From: JANXQG01 sp963719885
Lineage (GTDB): Bacteria; Planctomycetota; Planctomycetia; Pirellulales; Thermoguttaceae
Assembly (NCBI GenBank): GCA_963719885.1
Contig: CAVRDP010000012.1
Coordinates: forward strand, 186,001-250,000
Length of the DNA stretch: 64,000 nucleotides
Direction of reading: 5' to 3'
Under the pieces are notes generated by a model. The model did not search any database, was not told the origin of the DNA, and saw only the letters and a list, made by a program, of their open reading frames with translations. A program made the position numbers and the translations under genes. Below, one piece after another: positions 15,356-23,433 of the stretch (the stretch's first letter is position 1; each line of letters starts with the position of its first letter).

Positions 15356-17110
15356 ATGAACGATGATTCGCGGTTGGACGGTCCGCAGCAGGAAGTCCTC
15401 AACGACGTGTTGGCTTCTTACCTGGAGGCCATCGCTCGTGGCGAAGCCGTTGACCGACATACCTTCGTGGCAAACCATCCGCAACTGACCGAGGAGCTGA
15501 CCGGTTTTTTTGAGGCCCACGACCACGCTGCCCGCCTGGCAGGCAACTGGCGAATCTCGGATGGTGGTGATTTGCAAATCATGGCAGTGGCCGGCAAGAA
15601 ACGGGCAACGGATACAGACGATCCTACGGCTGCGTGGGAATCGCCAGCCGGTGCGGAAGCGGCGCAGCGCGGCGATCGACCGGATCACGGACTGCGGTCG
15701 CGGAGGTTCGGCGACTACGAGATATTGGAGGAAATCGCACGCGGTGCGATGGGAGTTGTCTACAGGGCCCGCCAAATCAGTCTCAACCGGATCGTAGCGG
15801 TCAAGATGATCCTTTCCGGCCAGTTAGCCGATGAGAGTGATATTCGGCGGTTTCGGCTTGAGGCCGAGGCGGCCGCCAGCCTGCAACACCCCAGCATTGT
15901 TGCGATCTACGAGATCGGCCCAGAGGACGGGCAGCAATACTTTTCCATGGAGTGCGTCGCGGGCGAGAACCTCTCCCAGATCATTCGCCGGGGAACCTTG
16001 CCTCCCAAACAGGCCGCGCGCTACGTCCGGCAGATTGCCGCAGCGATCCACTATGCGCACCGGCGCGGCGTGACCCATCGCGACATCAAGCCGTCGAACG
16101 TACTGATCGATGATAAGGATCAAGTCCGGGTTACGGACTTCGGACTGGCCAAACGGGTCGAGTGCGACCAGCGCCTGACCGCGTCCGATCAAATTGTGGG
16201 CACGGTTCCGTACATGGCGCCCGAACAGGTAGCCGGATCGCGTGATCGCGTCGGCCCCGTAAGCGACATCTATTCCATCGGGGCCTTATTCTATGAACTC
16301 TTGACGGGACGGACGCCGTTCCGTGGCCGAACCGTCATGGATACGCTGGTGGAGATACGAGAGCACGAACCCAAGCCGCCGCGGCAACTCAACCCCCAAG
16401 TGCCCCGGGAACTGGAAATGATTTGCCTGAAGTGTCTGGAGAAGGATCCGCACCAGCGCTACCGAAGCGCCCAGGAACTGGCCGACGACTTGGAGCGATT
16501 CTTGGATGGGGACTCCATCAGCATCAGCGGGCCAAGCCTTTTGGACAGGCTGCTTTGCACCCTGGGACGCGGCCACCACGACGTGGAATTCCGCACGTGG
16601 GCGAACATGCTTTTCCACTTCGCGTGGATCGTGTTCGCTGCCAACTTCCTCAGTTTCCTGGTGGGCCTGCTCCATCTCTCGAGACCATTGGTTTGGCTGG
16701 GCACTTTCCGCGGAGGGGAATTTACCGGAATGGCGACGGTCCTGTGGCTCTATCGAGCGGACTGGTATCCTCCTCGGGGCAAGCCGGCCCGACAACTCTG
16801 GGCACTCTGGCTCGGTTATGTTGCCGGCTCGCTTACCTTGTTTCTGGTTGAATACTCGATAGCCCCGCCGGATCGGGTGTTCGAGTATTGGATGATGTAT
16901 CACCGCCTGGCTATCCTGAGTAGCCTGGGCTTCATCATGATGGGGAGCAGCTACTGGGGGTACTGCTATGGCATCGGCGCCGGGTTCCTGCTATTGGCCC
17001 TGATCTTGCCCCTGAATCCGTCGCTGGCGCCGCTTCTGTTCGGACTTGGATGGGGCATAAGCTTGATCGCCTTGGCGCGTCACCTTGGCAAATTGTCGGA
17101 AGAGGCCTAG
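15356..17110 (+). CDS. Membrane-anchored Ser/Thr protein kinase
   Basis: This is a 584-residue Hanks-type kinase. A short N-terminal region (1-115) is followed by a complete kinase domain at about 118-385. The glycine loop is IARGAMGVVY, the ATP Lys is in IVAVKMIL, the catalytic loop is THRDIKPSNVL, the metal motif is TDFGLAK and the activation end is YMAPEQ. The C-terminal 170 residues hold about four TM segments rather than a periplasmic sensor, so any signal would be sensed in or at the membrane. It is transcribed with the ECF sigma gene and ends 95 bases before the phosphonate-like operon. Regulation of that operon by this pair is possible but unproven. Confidence 0.93.
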   Translation: MNDDSRLDGPQQEVLNDVLASYLEAIARGEAVDRHTFVANHPQLTEELTGFFEAHDHAARLAGNWRISDGGDLQIMAVAGKKRATDTDDPTAAWESPAGAEAAQRGDRPDHGLRSRRFGDYEILEEIARGAMGVVYRARQISLNRIVAVKMILSGQLADESDIRRFRLEAEAAASLQHPSIVAIYEIGPEDGQQYFSMECVAGENLSQIIRRGTLPPKQAARYVRQIAAAIHYAHRRGVTHRDIKPSNVLIDDKDQVRVTDFGLAKRVECDQRLTASDQIVGTVPYMAPEQVAGSRDRVGPVSDIYSIGALFYELLTGRTPFRGRTVMDTLVEIREHEPKPPRQLNPQVPRELEMICLKCLEKDPHQRYRSAQELADDLERFLDGDSISISGPSLLDRLLCTLGRGHHDVEFRTWANMLFHFAWIVFAANFLSFLVGLLHLSRPLVWLGTFRGGEFTGMATVLWLYRADWYPPRGKPARQLWALWLGYVAGSLTLFLVEYSIAPPDRVFEYWMMYHRLAILSSLGFIMMGSSYWGYCYGIGAGFLLLALILPLNPSLAPLLFGLGWGISLIALARHLGKLSEEA

Positions 17111-17142
17111 AAAGACCTATCGGCACGTATTTTTCCGAGGTC

Positions 17143-17157
17143 GCGCAAAGTTTGCGC
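17143..17157. promoter_or_regulatory. Dyad before the Fe-ADH/PEP-mutase operon, possible operator
   Basis: GCGCAAA-G-TTTGCGC is a perfect seven-base inverted repeat in the 95-base gap between the kinase and the dehydrogenase. No clear promoter accompanies it, so its role is open. Confidence 0.4.
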
Positions 17158-17205
17158 AGAAATGGGCTCTTTGTGAATAGGGCCTTAGCGGCCAGGAGGA
17201 ACGTC

Positions 17206-18405
17206 GTGAGCTTGAATGATCCAGTAAGCGAACTAGTTCGATTCCGACAGGAGATTCCTACGCAGCTGCACTTCGGCCGCGGAACATTTACTAGCGCGGC
17301 CGAGATCTGCCAAGGGCTGGGGCGTCGTGCGCTGCTGGTGACCGGCAGGAGTGCCATGCAGCGGCTGGGATACGTTCAGGAACTCGGCGCCGACCTGAAC
17401 GGCGTGGGTATCGCGTTGGAGCGATTTGCCGGTGTCCGGACGAGCCCTGCGACCGACGACGTCGATCGTGGGGCGGAACTTTGCCGAAATTTCCAGACTG
17501 ATTTCGTCATTGCCCTAGGCGGGGGAAGCGTGATCGACTGCGCCAAGGCGATTGCCGCGGTCTCCCCTGGCAGGAGACCTGCGGCCGACTACCTTTACCG
17601 CCGGGCATTCCCGGGCGAAGACACGCTCCCGGTCGTGGCGATTCCCACGACCTCCGGCACGGGAAGCGAGCTCAACCGCTCGGCGATCATCACCGATCCA
17701 AAGATACCGCTCAAGGACGGCATTCGCAGCGACCACCTTTTTCCCCGCCTGGCGATCGTTGACGCAACACTGACTGGCAACCTCGACCGCGTTCAGACGG
17801 CCCAAACCGGCTTCGACTGTTTCTCACATGCCGTCGAGTCGTACGTCTCGCCCAAGGCACGACCGGACACGGACCGGCTGGCGCTCGAGGCAATCCGCCT
17901 GGTTTGCCAGTATCTTCCTGTAGCCCTGAGCGATCCGGGCGACTTGGACGTCCGCGAGAAGCTGGCCCTGGCCAGCACGACGATGGGGATCAACCTGACG
18001 TGCGTGGGAACGTGCTTTCCCCATCGCGCGGACAAGGCCCTTTGCGCTTTGCATCCCGAGATTTCTCACGGCCAAAGCGTGGCATTCTTCTACTGCCCGT
18101 GGATCTCGTTCAGTTATCGAGGAAACATGTCGCGGTTTGCTGATATTGCCCGCATCATGGCTCCTGATACTGCTTCCATGTCGACCGAATCTTGCGCGGC
18201 GGGCCTTTCGGCGATCGTGGGCGAGTTTCTCGACCGCCTGGGGTTGAGCCAGTCCTTGGCCGATTTCGGCATTACCGACGAAGAAGTTCCCGATCTGGCC
18301 CGACGAGTCGCCGGTGATCTGACGGCGAATCCCGTTCCGATTAGGCCCGAGGACCTTCCGCAGCTCTTTTCTCAAATTCTCCATTACAGCGAGGCACTGC
18401 AATGA
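17206..18405 (+). CDS. Iron-type (group III) alcohol dehydrogenase, first gene of the phosphonate-like operon
   Basis: This is a 399-residue NAD(P)-dependent, metal-dependent alcohol dehydrogenase. GTG at 17206 is chosen because AGGAGG lies six bases upstream; the longer frame overlaps the kinase gene. The nucleotide site GGGSVIDCAKAIAA (about 105-118), IPTTSGTGSE and the metal ligands in DCFSHAVESY, FPHRAD and ISHGQS are all present. Within phosphonate pathways, members of this family reduce phosphonoacetaldehyde to 2-hydroxyethylphosphonate, so an aldehyde-to-alcohol step on a phosphonate is a reasonable guess. Its stop overlaps the start of the next gene (ATGA), which shows tight coupling. 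Confidence 0.88.
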   Translation: MSLNDPVSELVRFRQEIPTQLHFGRGTFTSAAEICQGLGRRALLVTGRSAMQRLGYVQELGADLNGVGIALERFAGVRTSPATDDVDRGAELCRNFQTDFVIALGGGSVIDCAKAIAAVSPGRRPAADYLYRRAFPGEDTLPVVAIPTTSGTGSELNRSAIITDPKIPLKDGIRSDHLFPRLAIVDATLTGNLDRVQTAQTGFDCFSHAVESYVSPKARPDTDRLALEAIRLVCQYLPVALSDPGDLDVREKLALASTTMGINLTCVGTCFPHRADKALCALHPEISHGQSVAFFYCPWISFSYRGNMSRFADIARIMAPDTASMSTESCAAGLSAIVGEFLDRLGLSQSLADFGITDEEVPDLARRVAGDLTANPVPIRPEDLPQLFSQILHYSEALQ

Positions 18406-19311
18406 ACGACCAATCGTCCCTTTCCGCCGACGGTTTGAAGCGACGGCTGAACGTGCCGGGCAGTTTGCTGCGCGTCATGGGTGCTCACAACGCCCTCGGG
18501 GCGAGACTGATTGAAAGAGGCAGATTCGACGGCGTGTGGGCCAGCAGCTTGGAGATTTCCACGGCGTGTGGTCACGTGGACGACGATACTCACATCCTCT
18601 CGGATGTCTTGCCGATTTCGCAGCGGATGGCGTCTTGTTGCCGGTTGCCGATTGTGGCCGACTGCGGCACCGGCGGGGAGTTATCCGGCGAGATCGGCGG
18701 CCTGGTTCGGTCACTCGAACAAGCCGATATCGCGGCCATCTGCTTGGAAGACGCCCGCTGGCCCAAGTCCAACAGCCTCCTGCCCGGCGAGCACGACCTG
18801 ATGCCGACACGGCAGTTTGCCCGCAAGATCAAGGCCGCCAAACGCGCCTGCCGCTCCGCTGAGTTCGTGGTGATTGCCCGCCTTGAAGCCCTGGTCGCCG
18901 GAGCGGGCGTGGCCGAAGCGCTGTCGCGCGGACGGGAGTACGTCGCCGCCGGGGCCGACGCAATTCTCATCCATTCCAAGAGCGTCACCCCCGATGAAGT
19001 GCTCACGTTCGTCGATGCCTGGGGTGACCCCACGCCGCTGATCCTGATCCCGACAACCTACCACAGCGTCACCGTGAAGGAGTTGCTCGCAACGGGCAAA
19101 GTGCGGATGGTTATCTATGCAAATCAGGGGATGCGCGGCCATTCGGGCCACGAAGACGATGTTGGCGGGCATCCTCGACGACGGCACGACGCACCACCTC
19201 GAAGGACGCCTCGCCACGCTGGCCGAAGTCTTCGAGATCCAGGCCGACTTCCAGAAACGATTGAACGGCAAGCGAGCGCGGAAAATGCCTTTGCGCCTGG
19301 AAACAACTTGA
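18402..19311 (+). CDS. PEP mutase-family enzyme (isocitrate lyase superfamily), with a frameshift near 19135
   Basis: PEP mutase converts phosphoenolpyruvate to phosphonopyruvate, the entry to nearly all phosphonates. From ATG 18402 the frame gives 245 residues that follow PepM closely: VWASSLEIST, LEDARWPKSNSLL (about 115-127), VIARLEA (Arg160) and ILIHSK (His191). After MVIYANQGMR the frame is lost. The true continuation (AAIRATKTMLAGIL to residue ~302) is in another frame ending at 19311, so two bases are missing from a CG run at 19134-19138. Key deviations: the EDK motif is EDA, and the metal-site DxD reads DCG. The Lys, Asn and Ser of the K-x-N-S part are kept. It may be a divergent mutase or a related lyase. 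Confidence 0.8.
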
Positions 19312-19329
19312 AAGGGGGAACACACTTGC

Positions 19330-20373
19330 ATGGCCATTCGCGTCTCTGTCCTCGGCTACGATCTGGTTGGCAAACGAATCGTCGACGCCGTCCTCTGCCA
19401 GGAGGACATGGAGTTGGTCGGTGTCTTGGACGACGACCCGCAGCAGCGGTGTCTGATTGCTGCCCAAGGGCTTCCCCTCGTCGAACCTGTTGGGAACTCG
19501 TTATTCGGGAATGCACATGTTGTGGTCGTCTGCCGGGCGGACTATCCCGCCAGCGACGTGCCCGCCATCTACGCCGCTCATCTTTCCTCGGAGGAGGGCA
19601 TGCTCTTTTCCCCGTTAACCCGTTCTGAGCACGTCTTCCACCAGCCGTGCGTCCGGATCGCCTTGCCGGACGTGATTGCCCTGGCTCGGCTCGTGAAGGC
19701 TCTGACTCCTTTGGCAACGGTCGAGCGGTTGTATGCGAACGTGATCACACGCTGCGGTCACGCCACGCAGCCGGCCGGCGGCAGCGTCGACGCGCTGGAA
19801 CCTTTGTCTGCCGACGGTCCCGCGACAAGCCAGTTGGCCCAGGTCTTGCGGCACGTTGTCGGGAGCTTTTACGTAAGCCGGGTCCGAAGTCCGTACACCC
19901 ATTCCCATCTCCACACGGTGAAGCTTGATCTGGACGTGGCGGTTGAGCGGCAGGCTGTGTTGGACGCGCTGAGAGACACGCCACGCGTGTTGGTCGCTGC
20001 CGCCGCTGACGGATTTTCTACGACGGCGGACGTTCAGGAGTTCTTTCGCGATTCGTCGCGGCGGCGTGGCGATCGTCCCGAATTGCTCGTTTGGGAAGAA
20101 TCGGTGATGGCCGGCGAGCGGCGGCTCTACTTCCTGGCCGATGTCTGTCAAGAGGCCGCATCGATTCCGGAAACGATCGATGCAATCCGGCTGAGCCAAA
20201 GCCACTGTGTTGACGCGGCCGAATCCATTCGCCGTACGGACGCAGCCCTGGGAATCGGACGGCCCTGGCAAACTGCCTTCATCGCTGACAAGGAAGCGAG
20301 GGCGGCGACACCTTCCTTGGCCGGCAGGTGGGCACTGACTGGCGCGAATGATCAAGGGACACAACATGCGTAA
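19330..20373 (+). CDS. Type II (archaeal-like) GAPDH homologue lacking the catalytic Cys
   Basis: This 347-residue protein is a paralogue of the next gene. It has an N-terminal Rossmann start (VSVLGYDLVGKRIVDAV) and the C-terminal features DTPRVLV, PELLVWEESV, PETIDAIR and RTDAALGIG found in archaeal-type glyceraldehyde-3-phosphate dehydrogenases. Where the family has SC-x-TTG with its catalytic Cys, this protein reads RIALPDVIALAR. The middle is shorter and diverged, and the GGEK region is also missing. It is thus probably not a phosphorylating dehydrogenase; it could be a regulatory partner of the active paralogue or use the fold for other chemistry. It starts 18 bases after the PEP-mutase-like gene and overlaps the next. 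Confidence 0.75.
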   Translation: MAIRVSVLGYDLVGKRIVDAVLCQEDMELVGVLDDDPQQRCLIAAQGLPLVEPVGNSLFGNAHVVVVCRADYPASDVPAIYAAHLSSEEGMLFSPLTRSEHVFHQPCVRIALPDVIALARLVKALTPLATVERLYANVITRCGHATQPAGGSVDALEPLSADGPATSQLAQVLRHVVGSFYVSRVRSPYTHSHLHTVKLDLDVAVERQAVLDALRDTPRVLVAAAADGFSTTADVQEFFRDSSRRRGDRPELLVWEESVMAGERRLYFLADVCQEAASIPETIDAIRLSQSHCVDAAESIRRTDAALGIGRPWQTAFIADKEARAATPSLAGRWALTGANDQGTQHA

Positions 20374-21433
20374 CAGCCGGGCGGTACTTTTGGCGAAGGC
20401 CCGCGTGGGGATATTGGGATACGGTGTCATCGGTCGCAGGGTCGCCAACGCCGTGCGAGTCCAAGACGACCTGGAGGTTGTGGGCGTTGCCGGACGGCCA
20501 ACAAGCTTGAGCCTGCGCAATGCACAACTCCAAGGATACCCGGCGTTCGTAACGGCCCCGCCCCAGCCCGAAGACGCCGCCAGTAGGTGGTGCGAAGTTC
20601 GGGGATCGTTGGACGATCTGTTACGGCAATGTGACCTGTTGCTGGATTGCACGCCCAACGGCGTGCCGGCCGGCTATTTGGACCTCTACGATCGCTACCC
20701 GGAGTTGACGGTGATCGTACAGGGCGGGGAAAAGCAATCTTTTGGCGGTGTCTCTTTCAATGCGTTCGCCAACTATGCCGAAGCGCGGGGCAAGAAACGG
20801 GTGCGAGTGATCAGTTGCAGTTCCACCGGGACAACACGCTTCCTCTTCCCGCTCCACCAGGAATTCGGCGTAGAGCAGGCGTTCGTCGCTCTTGCTCGCC
20901 GCGCCGCCGATCCGGCGAAATCCGGTAAGACGCCCTACAATGCCTTGAAGCCGACCATGGGACCGTCGCACCACGCTGCGGACGTGCGAACCGTGCTGCC
21001 GGGCATCGACGTTTTCTCCATGTCGATCGACGTGCCCACGACGTTTGGTCACGTGATCAACTTCCAGGCGGACGTTCGCCGCGTACCCACGAAGGTCGAA
21101 GTCGTCGCAGCGCTCGCTTCCATGCCGCGGGTCCTGGTGGGCCGGGGTCTGCGATCGACGGCCGATCTCGCCGAGCATTTCCAAGACCTGGGCCGCAGCC
21201 GTCGCGACCGGCCCGAAATCTACGTCTGGGAAGAGAGTATCACCGTAGAGCAGCGCACCGTGTACGCAACGATCAGCGTCCACATGGAATCGATCACCAT
21301 TCCCGAGACGGTAGACTGCATCCGGGCCGCGCTGGGACTGGAGCGGGACAACTGGGTTTCTGTCGGAAAGACCGATCGCGCGCTGGGAATCGAGAAGGAT
21401 CTCGCTTGCTACGGAAGGAGACCATCGTCATGA
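20366..21433 (+). CDS. Type II (archaeal-type) glyceraldehyde-3-phosphate dehydrogenase homologue
   Basis: ATG at 20366 (AAGGGA just upstream) gives 355 residues; an in-frame ATG at 20348 is possible. The sequence tracks archaeal GAPDH throughout: VGILGYGVIGRRVANAV, DCTPNGV, IVQGGEKQ, VSFNAFANYAEA, the active-site VISCSSTG with Cys151, PSHHAADV, DVPTTFGHVINF, RRDRPEIYVWEESI and KTDRALGI. Archaeal GAPDH links an acyl phosphate and an aldehyde using NAD(P)H. In this operon the substrate may instead be the phosphonate analogue of glyceraldehyde 3-phosphate, or a related activated acid. That is inferred from the neighbours. It overlaps genes on both sides. Confidence 0.85.
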   Translation: MRNSRAVLLAKARVGILGYGVIGRRVANAVRVQDDLEVVGVAGRPTSLSLRNAQLQGYPAFVTAPPQPEDAASRWCEVRGSLDDLLRQCDLLLDCTPNGVPAGYLDLYDRYPELTVIVQGGEKQSFGGVSFNAFANYAEARGKKRVRVISCSSTGTTRFLFPLHQEFGVEQAFVALARRAADPAKSGKTPYNALKPTMGPSHHAADVRTVLPGIDVFSMSIDVPTTFGHVINFQADVRRVPTKVEVVAALASMPRVLVGRGLRSTADLAEHFQDLGRSRRDRPEIYVWEESITVEQRTVYATISVHMESITIPETVDCIRAALGLERDNWVSVGKTDRALGIEKDLACYGRRPSS

Positions 21434-22389
21434 AGGTGGCCGTTCTCTGTTCGCTCTGGCCCGACGCCCTTTGCCAATTGCAGATCCGCCATGACTGCGT
21501 CGCAGCGGTCCAACCGGGCGAGGCCGCCAAGTTCCGGCTTGTGGAGAACGCCGAGGTCGTGATCTTGCGGAGCCCCGTCGTCTTGGATCGAGCGACGATC
21601 GAGAAGGCGCGTTACTTGCGATTGGTGGTTCGCGCGGGAATCGGATGGGACAACGTGGATCAGTTTGCGGCCCGTGAAAGAGGTATCCAAACGGTCTGCG
21701 TTCCCGTTTCCGCTCAGTCGGTCGCTGAACACGTATTCGGTCTCACGCTCGCCCTCTGCCGAAAGATCTCCCGGCTGCATCGTTCACTTCAGGAGGGGCG
21801 ATGGGAGAAGCATCTCAGCTTGGGTCGGACGCTGTCCGGCAGAACCTTGGGGCTGCTCGGTTTCGGCCGGATCGGCATCTGCACGGCGGAGATCGCCAAG
21901 GGCTTCCGCATGGCTTTGCTGGCTTGTGACCGCAGCCCCTGGAAGCCACGCAAGCAGATGGCGGCCGGTGCGTTGGGCGTCCAGTTCGTCGAACTCCGCG
22001 ATCTCTTCGCGCGGGCCGACGTGCTCACGATCCAACTCCCTTTGGGCGATGATACCCGGGGCCTTGTGGGAGCCGAACTGATCGGTCGGATGAAGCGGGA
22101 TGCGGTGCTGGTGAACGTCGGACGCGGGCAGACCGTGGACGAGCACGCGCTCTATAATGCACTTCACAACGGGCAGATCGCCGGTGCGGCGTCCAACGTC
22201 TTCGCCACCGAACCCCCCGGGCGCCATCCGTTGCTCGAGCTGGACAATTTTGTTGCGACGCCGCACGTCGGAGCACAGACCGTCGACGCGCAGCGAGAAA
22301 TCGGCGACAACGTGGTCAAGATTATCGACGCCTTTGCCGCTGGCGACGACCTCGCGCAGGCCGGGGCTTTATTGTGTCCAAATTTATAG
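21430..22389 (+). CDS. D-isomer-specific 2-hydroxyacid dehydrogenase
   Basis: ATG at 21430 (GGAG upstream, ATGA overlap with the preceding stop) gives 319 residues. The NAD site is LLGFGRIG (about 140-147). The catalytic set is present: Arg in VNVGRGQTVDE, Glu in VFATEPPG and His in ATPHVGAQT. The family reversibly reduces 2-keto acids, such as 3-phosphohydroxypyruvate or hydroxypyruvate. Because a PEP-mutase-like gene lies in the same operon, phosphonopyruvate to phosphonolactate is an attractive reaction. Alternatives are phosphoglycerate or glyoxylate/hydroxypyruvate chemistry. Confidence 0.88.
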   Translation: MKVAVLCSLWPDALCQLQIRHDCVAAVQPGEAAKFRLVENAEVVILRSPVVLDRATIEKARYLRLVVRAGIGWDNVDQFAARERGIQTVCVPVSAQSVAEHVFGLTLALCRKISRLHRSLQEGRWEKHLSLGRTLSGRTLGLLGFGRIGICTAEIAKGFRMALLACDRSPWKPRKQMAAGALGVQFVELRDLFARADVLTIQLPLGDDTRGLVGAELIGRMKRDAVLVNVGRGQTVDEHALYNALHNGQIAGAASNVFATEPPGRHPLLELDNFVATPHVGAQTVDAQREIGDNVVKIIDAFAAGDDLAQAGALLCPNL

Positions 22390-22402
22390 TCGGGTACGCA
22401 TC

Positions 22403-22756
22403 ATGCAGACTCCAATGATCTCGATCCTGATGTTTGTCTTGGCCGCGTTGCTGGGGGCGCTGGGACAGTTCCTTTACAAGGCAGGAGCGGACCGCACCAC
22501 GGGAGCGGTTAACAGCTACTTGCTGAATCCGCTCCTCCTCTGCGGCGTGGTCTGCTACATCGGCGTGATGGTACTTTTCGTAGCCGCCTTCAAGCGCGGC
22601 GGCGCGATGAGCGTCCTCTATCCGATCTACGCCTCGACGTTCATTTGGGGAGCCGTCATTGCCTGGATCGCGTTTGCCGAGCCGATCCGGCCGCTCAACA
22701 TCCTGGGCATGCTCGCACTGATCGCTGGAATGTTCCTGATGGGAGTGGGGAAGTAA
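22403..22756 (+). CDS. Small EmrE/SMR-like four-TM transporter or flippase
   Basis: ATG at 22403 gives 117 residues with four hydrophobic helices (about 5-25, 38-60, 66-88 and 95-115). It has the small multidrug resistance/DMT look, including YPIYASTFIWGAVIAWIAF and a closing LALIAGMFLMGVG. SMR relatives include ArnE/ArnF, which are thought to flip a lipid-linked sugar. In an operon with lipid-head enzymes, transport or flipping of the product is plausible. It starts 13 bases after the dehydrogenase stop and ends two bases before the next gene. Confidence 0.78.
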   Translation: MQTPMISILMFVLAALLGALGQFLYKAGADRTTGAVNSYLLNPLLLCGVVCYIGVMVLFVAAFKRGGAMSVLYPIYASTFIWGAVIAWIAFAEPIRPLNILGMLALIAGMFLMGVGK

Positions 22757-22758
22757 TC

Positions 22759-23433
22759 ATGGCTGCCGTGCAATATACGCCCGACCGGCGTCCGATCGCA
22801 TCGCGAGAACGCAGAATCTCGAAAGTCCTGGCACACGCGATGGCGGTTCGCGGCGTGTCGCCGAATACGATTTCCACGGCGGGCATGATCTGCGGAGTGG
22901 CGGCGGGGCTGGCCCTGGCCGCCACGACCCTGCCCGGTTGGCAGCAGCTCGCCTTCGTTGCCGCGGCGGTATTGATGCAGATCCGGCTCTTGGCCAACAT
23001 GCTCGACGGCATGGTCGCGGTCGAATGCCAAAAGGCCTCGCCCGTCGGCGAACTGTACAACGAGGTGCCCGACCGCGTGTCGGATACGGCGGCTTTCGTG
23101 GGAGCGGGCTACGCCCTCGGTAGCCATGCGGTGCTCGGGTTCGTGGCCGCACTGTTGGCGTTGTTCATCGCGTACCTTCGGGCGGAGGGAAAAGTGGCCG
23201 GCGCCCATCAGGAATTCTGCGGCCCGATGGCCAAGCCACAGCGTGTTTTCGCGCTCACCCTAATCGCCATCTATTGCGGCCTGGCTCCACACGGTTGGCA
23301 ACCGACGCTTGCCTGGCCGCCGCAGTTGGGTCTCATGGGGATCGGGCTGGGCATCATTATTGCCGGGGAGTTGTGGACGGCCGCCCGCCGCCTCCTCAGG
23401 ATCGTTCGGGCCTTGAAGGAGACCTTACCATGA
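22759..23433 (+). CDS. CDP-alcohol phosphatidyltransferase (YnbA-like variant)
   Basis: ATG at 22759 gives 224 residues with about six TM segments. The family joins CDP-diacylglycerol to an alcohol. The signature DGxxARx8Gx3Dx3D is present in variant form: LDGMVAVECQKASPVGELYN then EVPDRVSD. The usual Arg is Val and the first Asp of the second half is Asn, while the last two Asp are kept. This variant, next to a CdsA-like gene, recalls the E. coli ynbA/ynbB pair. The alcohol acceptor is unknown; a phosphonate or polyol from the upstream dehydrogenases is the inference. The stop overlaps the next start (ATGA). Confidence 0.85.
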   Translation: MAAVQYTPDRRPIASRERRISKVLAHAMAVRGVSPNTISTAGMICGVAAGLALAATTLPGWQQLAFVAAAVLMQIRLLANMLDGMVAVECQKASPVGELYNEVPDRVSDTAAFVGAGYALGSHAVLGFVAALLALFIAYLRAEGKVAGAHQEFCGPMAKPQRVFALTLIAIYCGLAPHGWQPTLAWPPQLGLMGIGLGIIIAGELWTAARRLLRIVRALKETLP

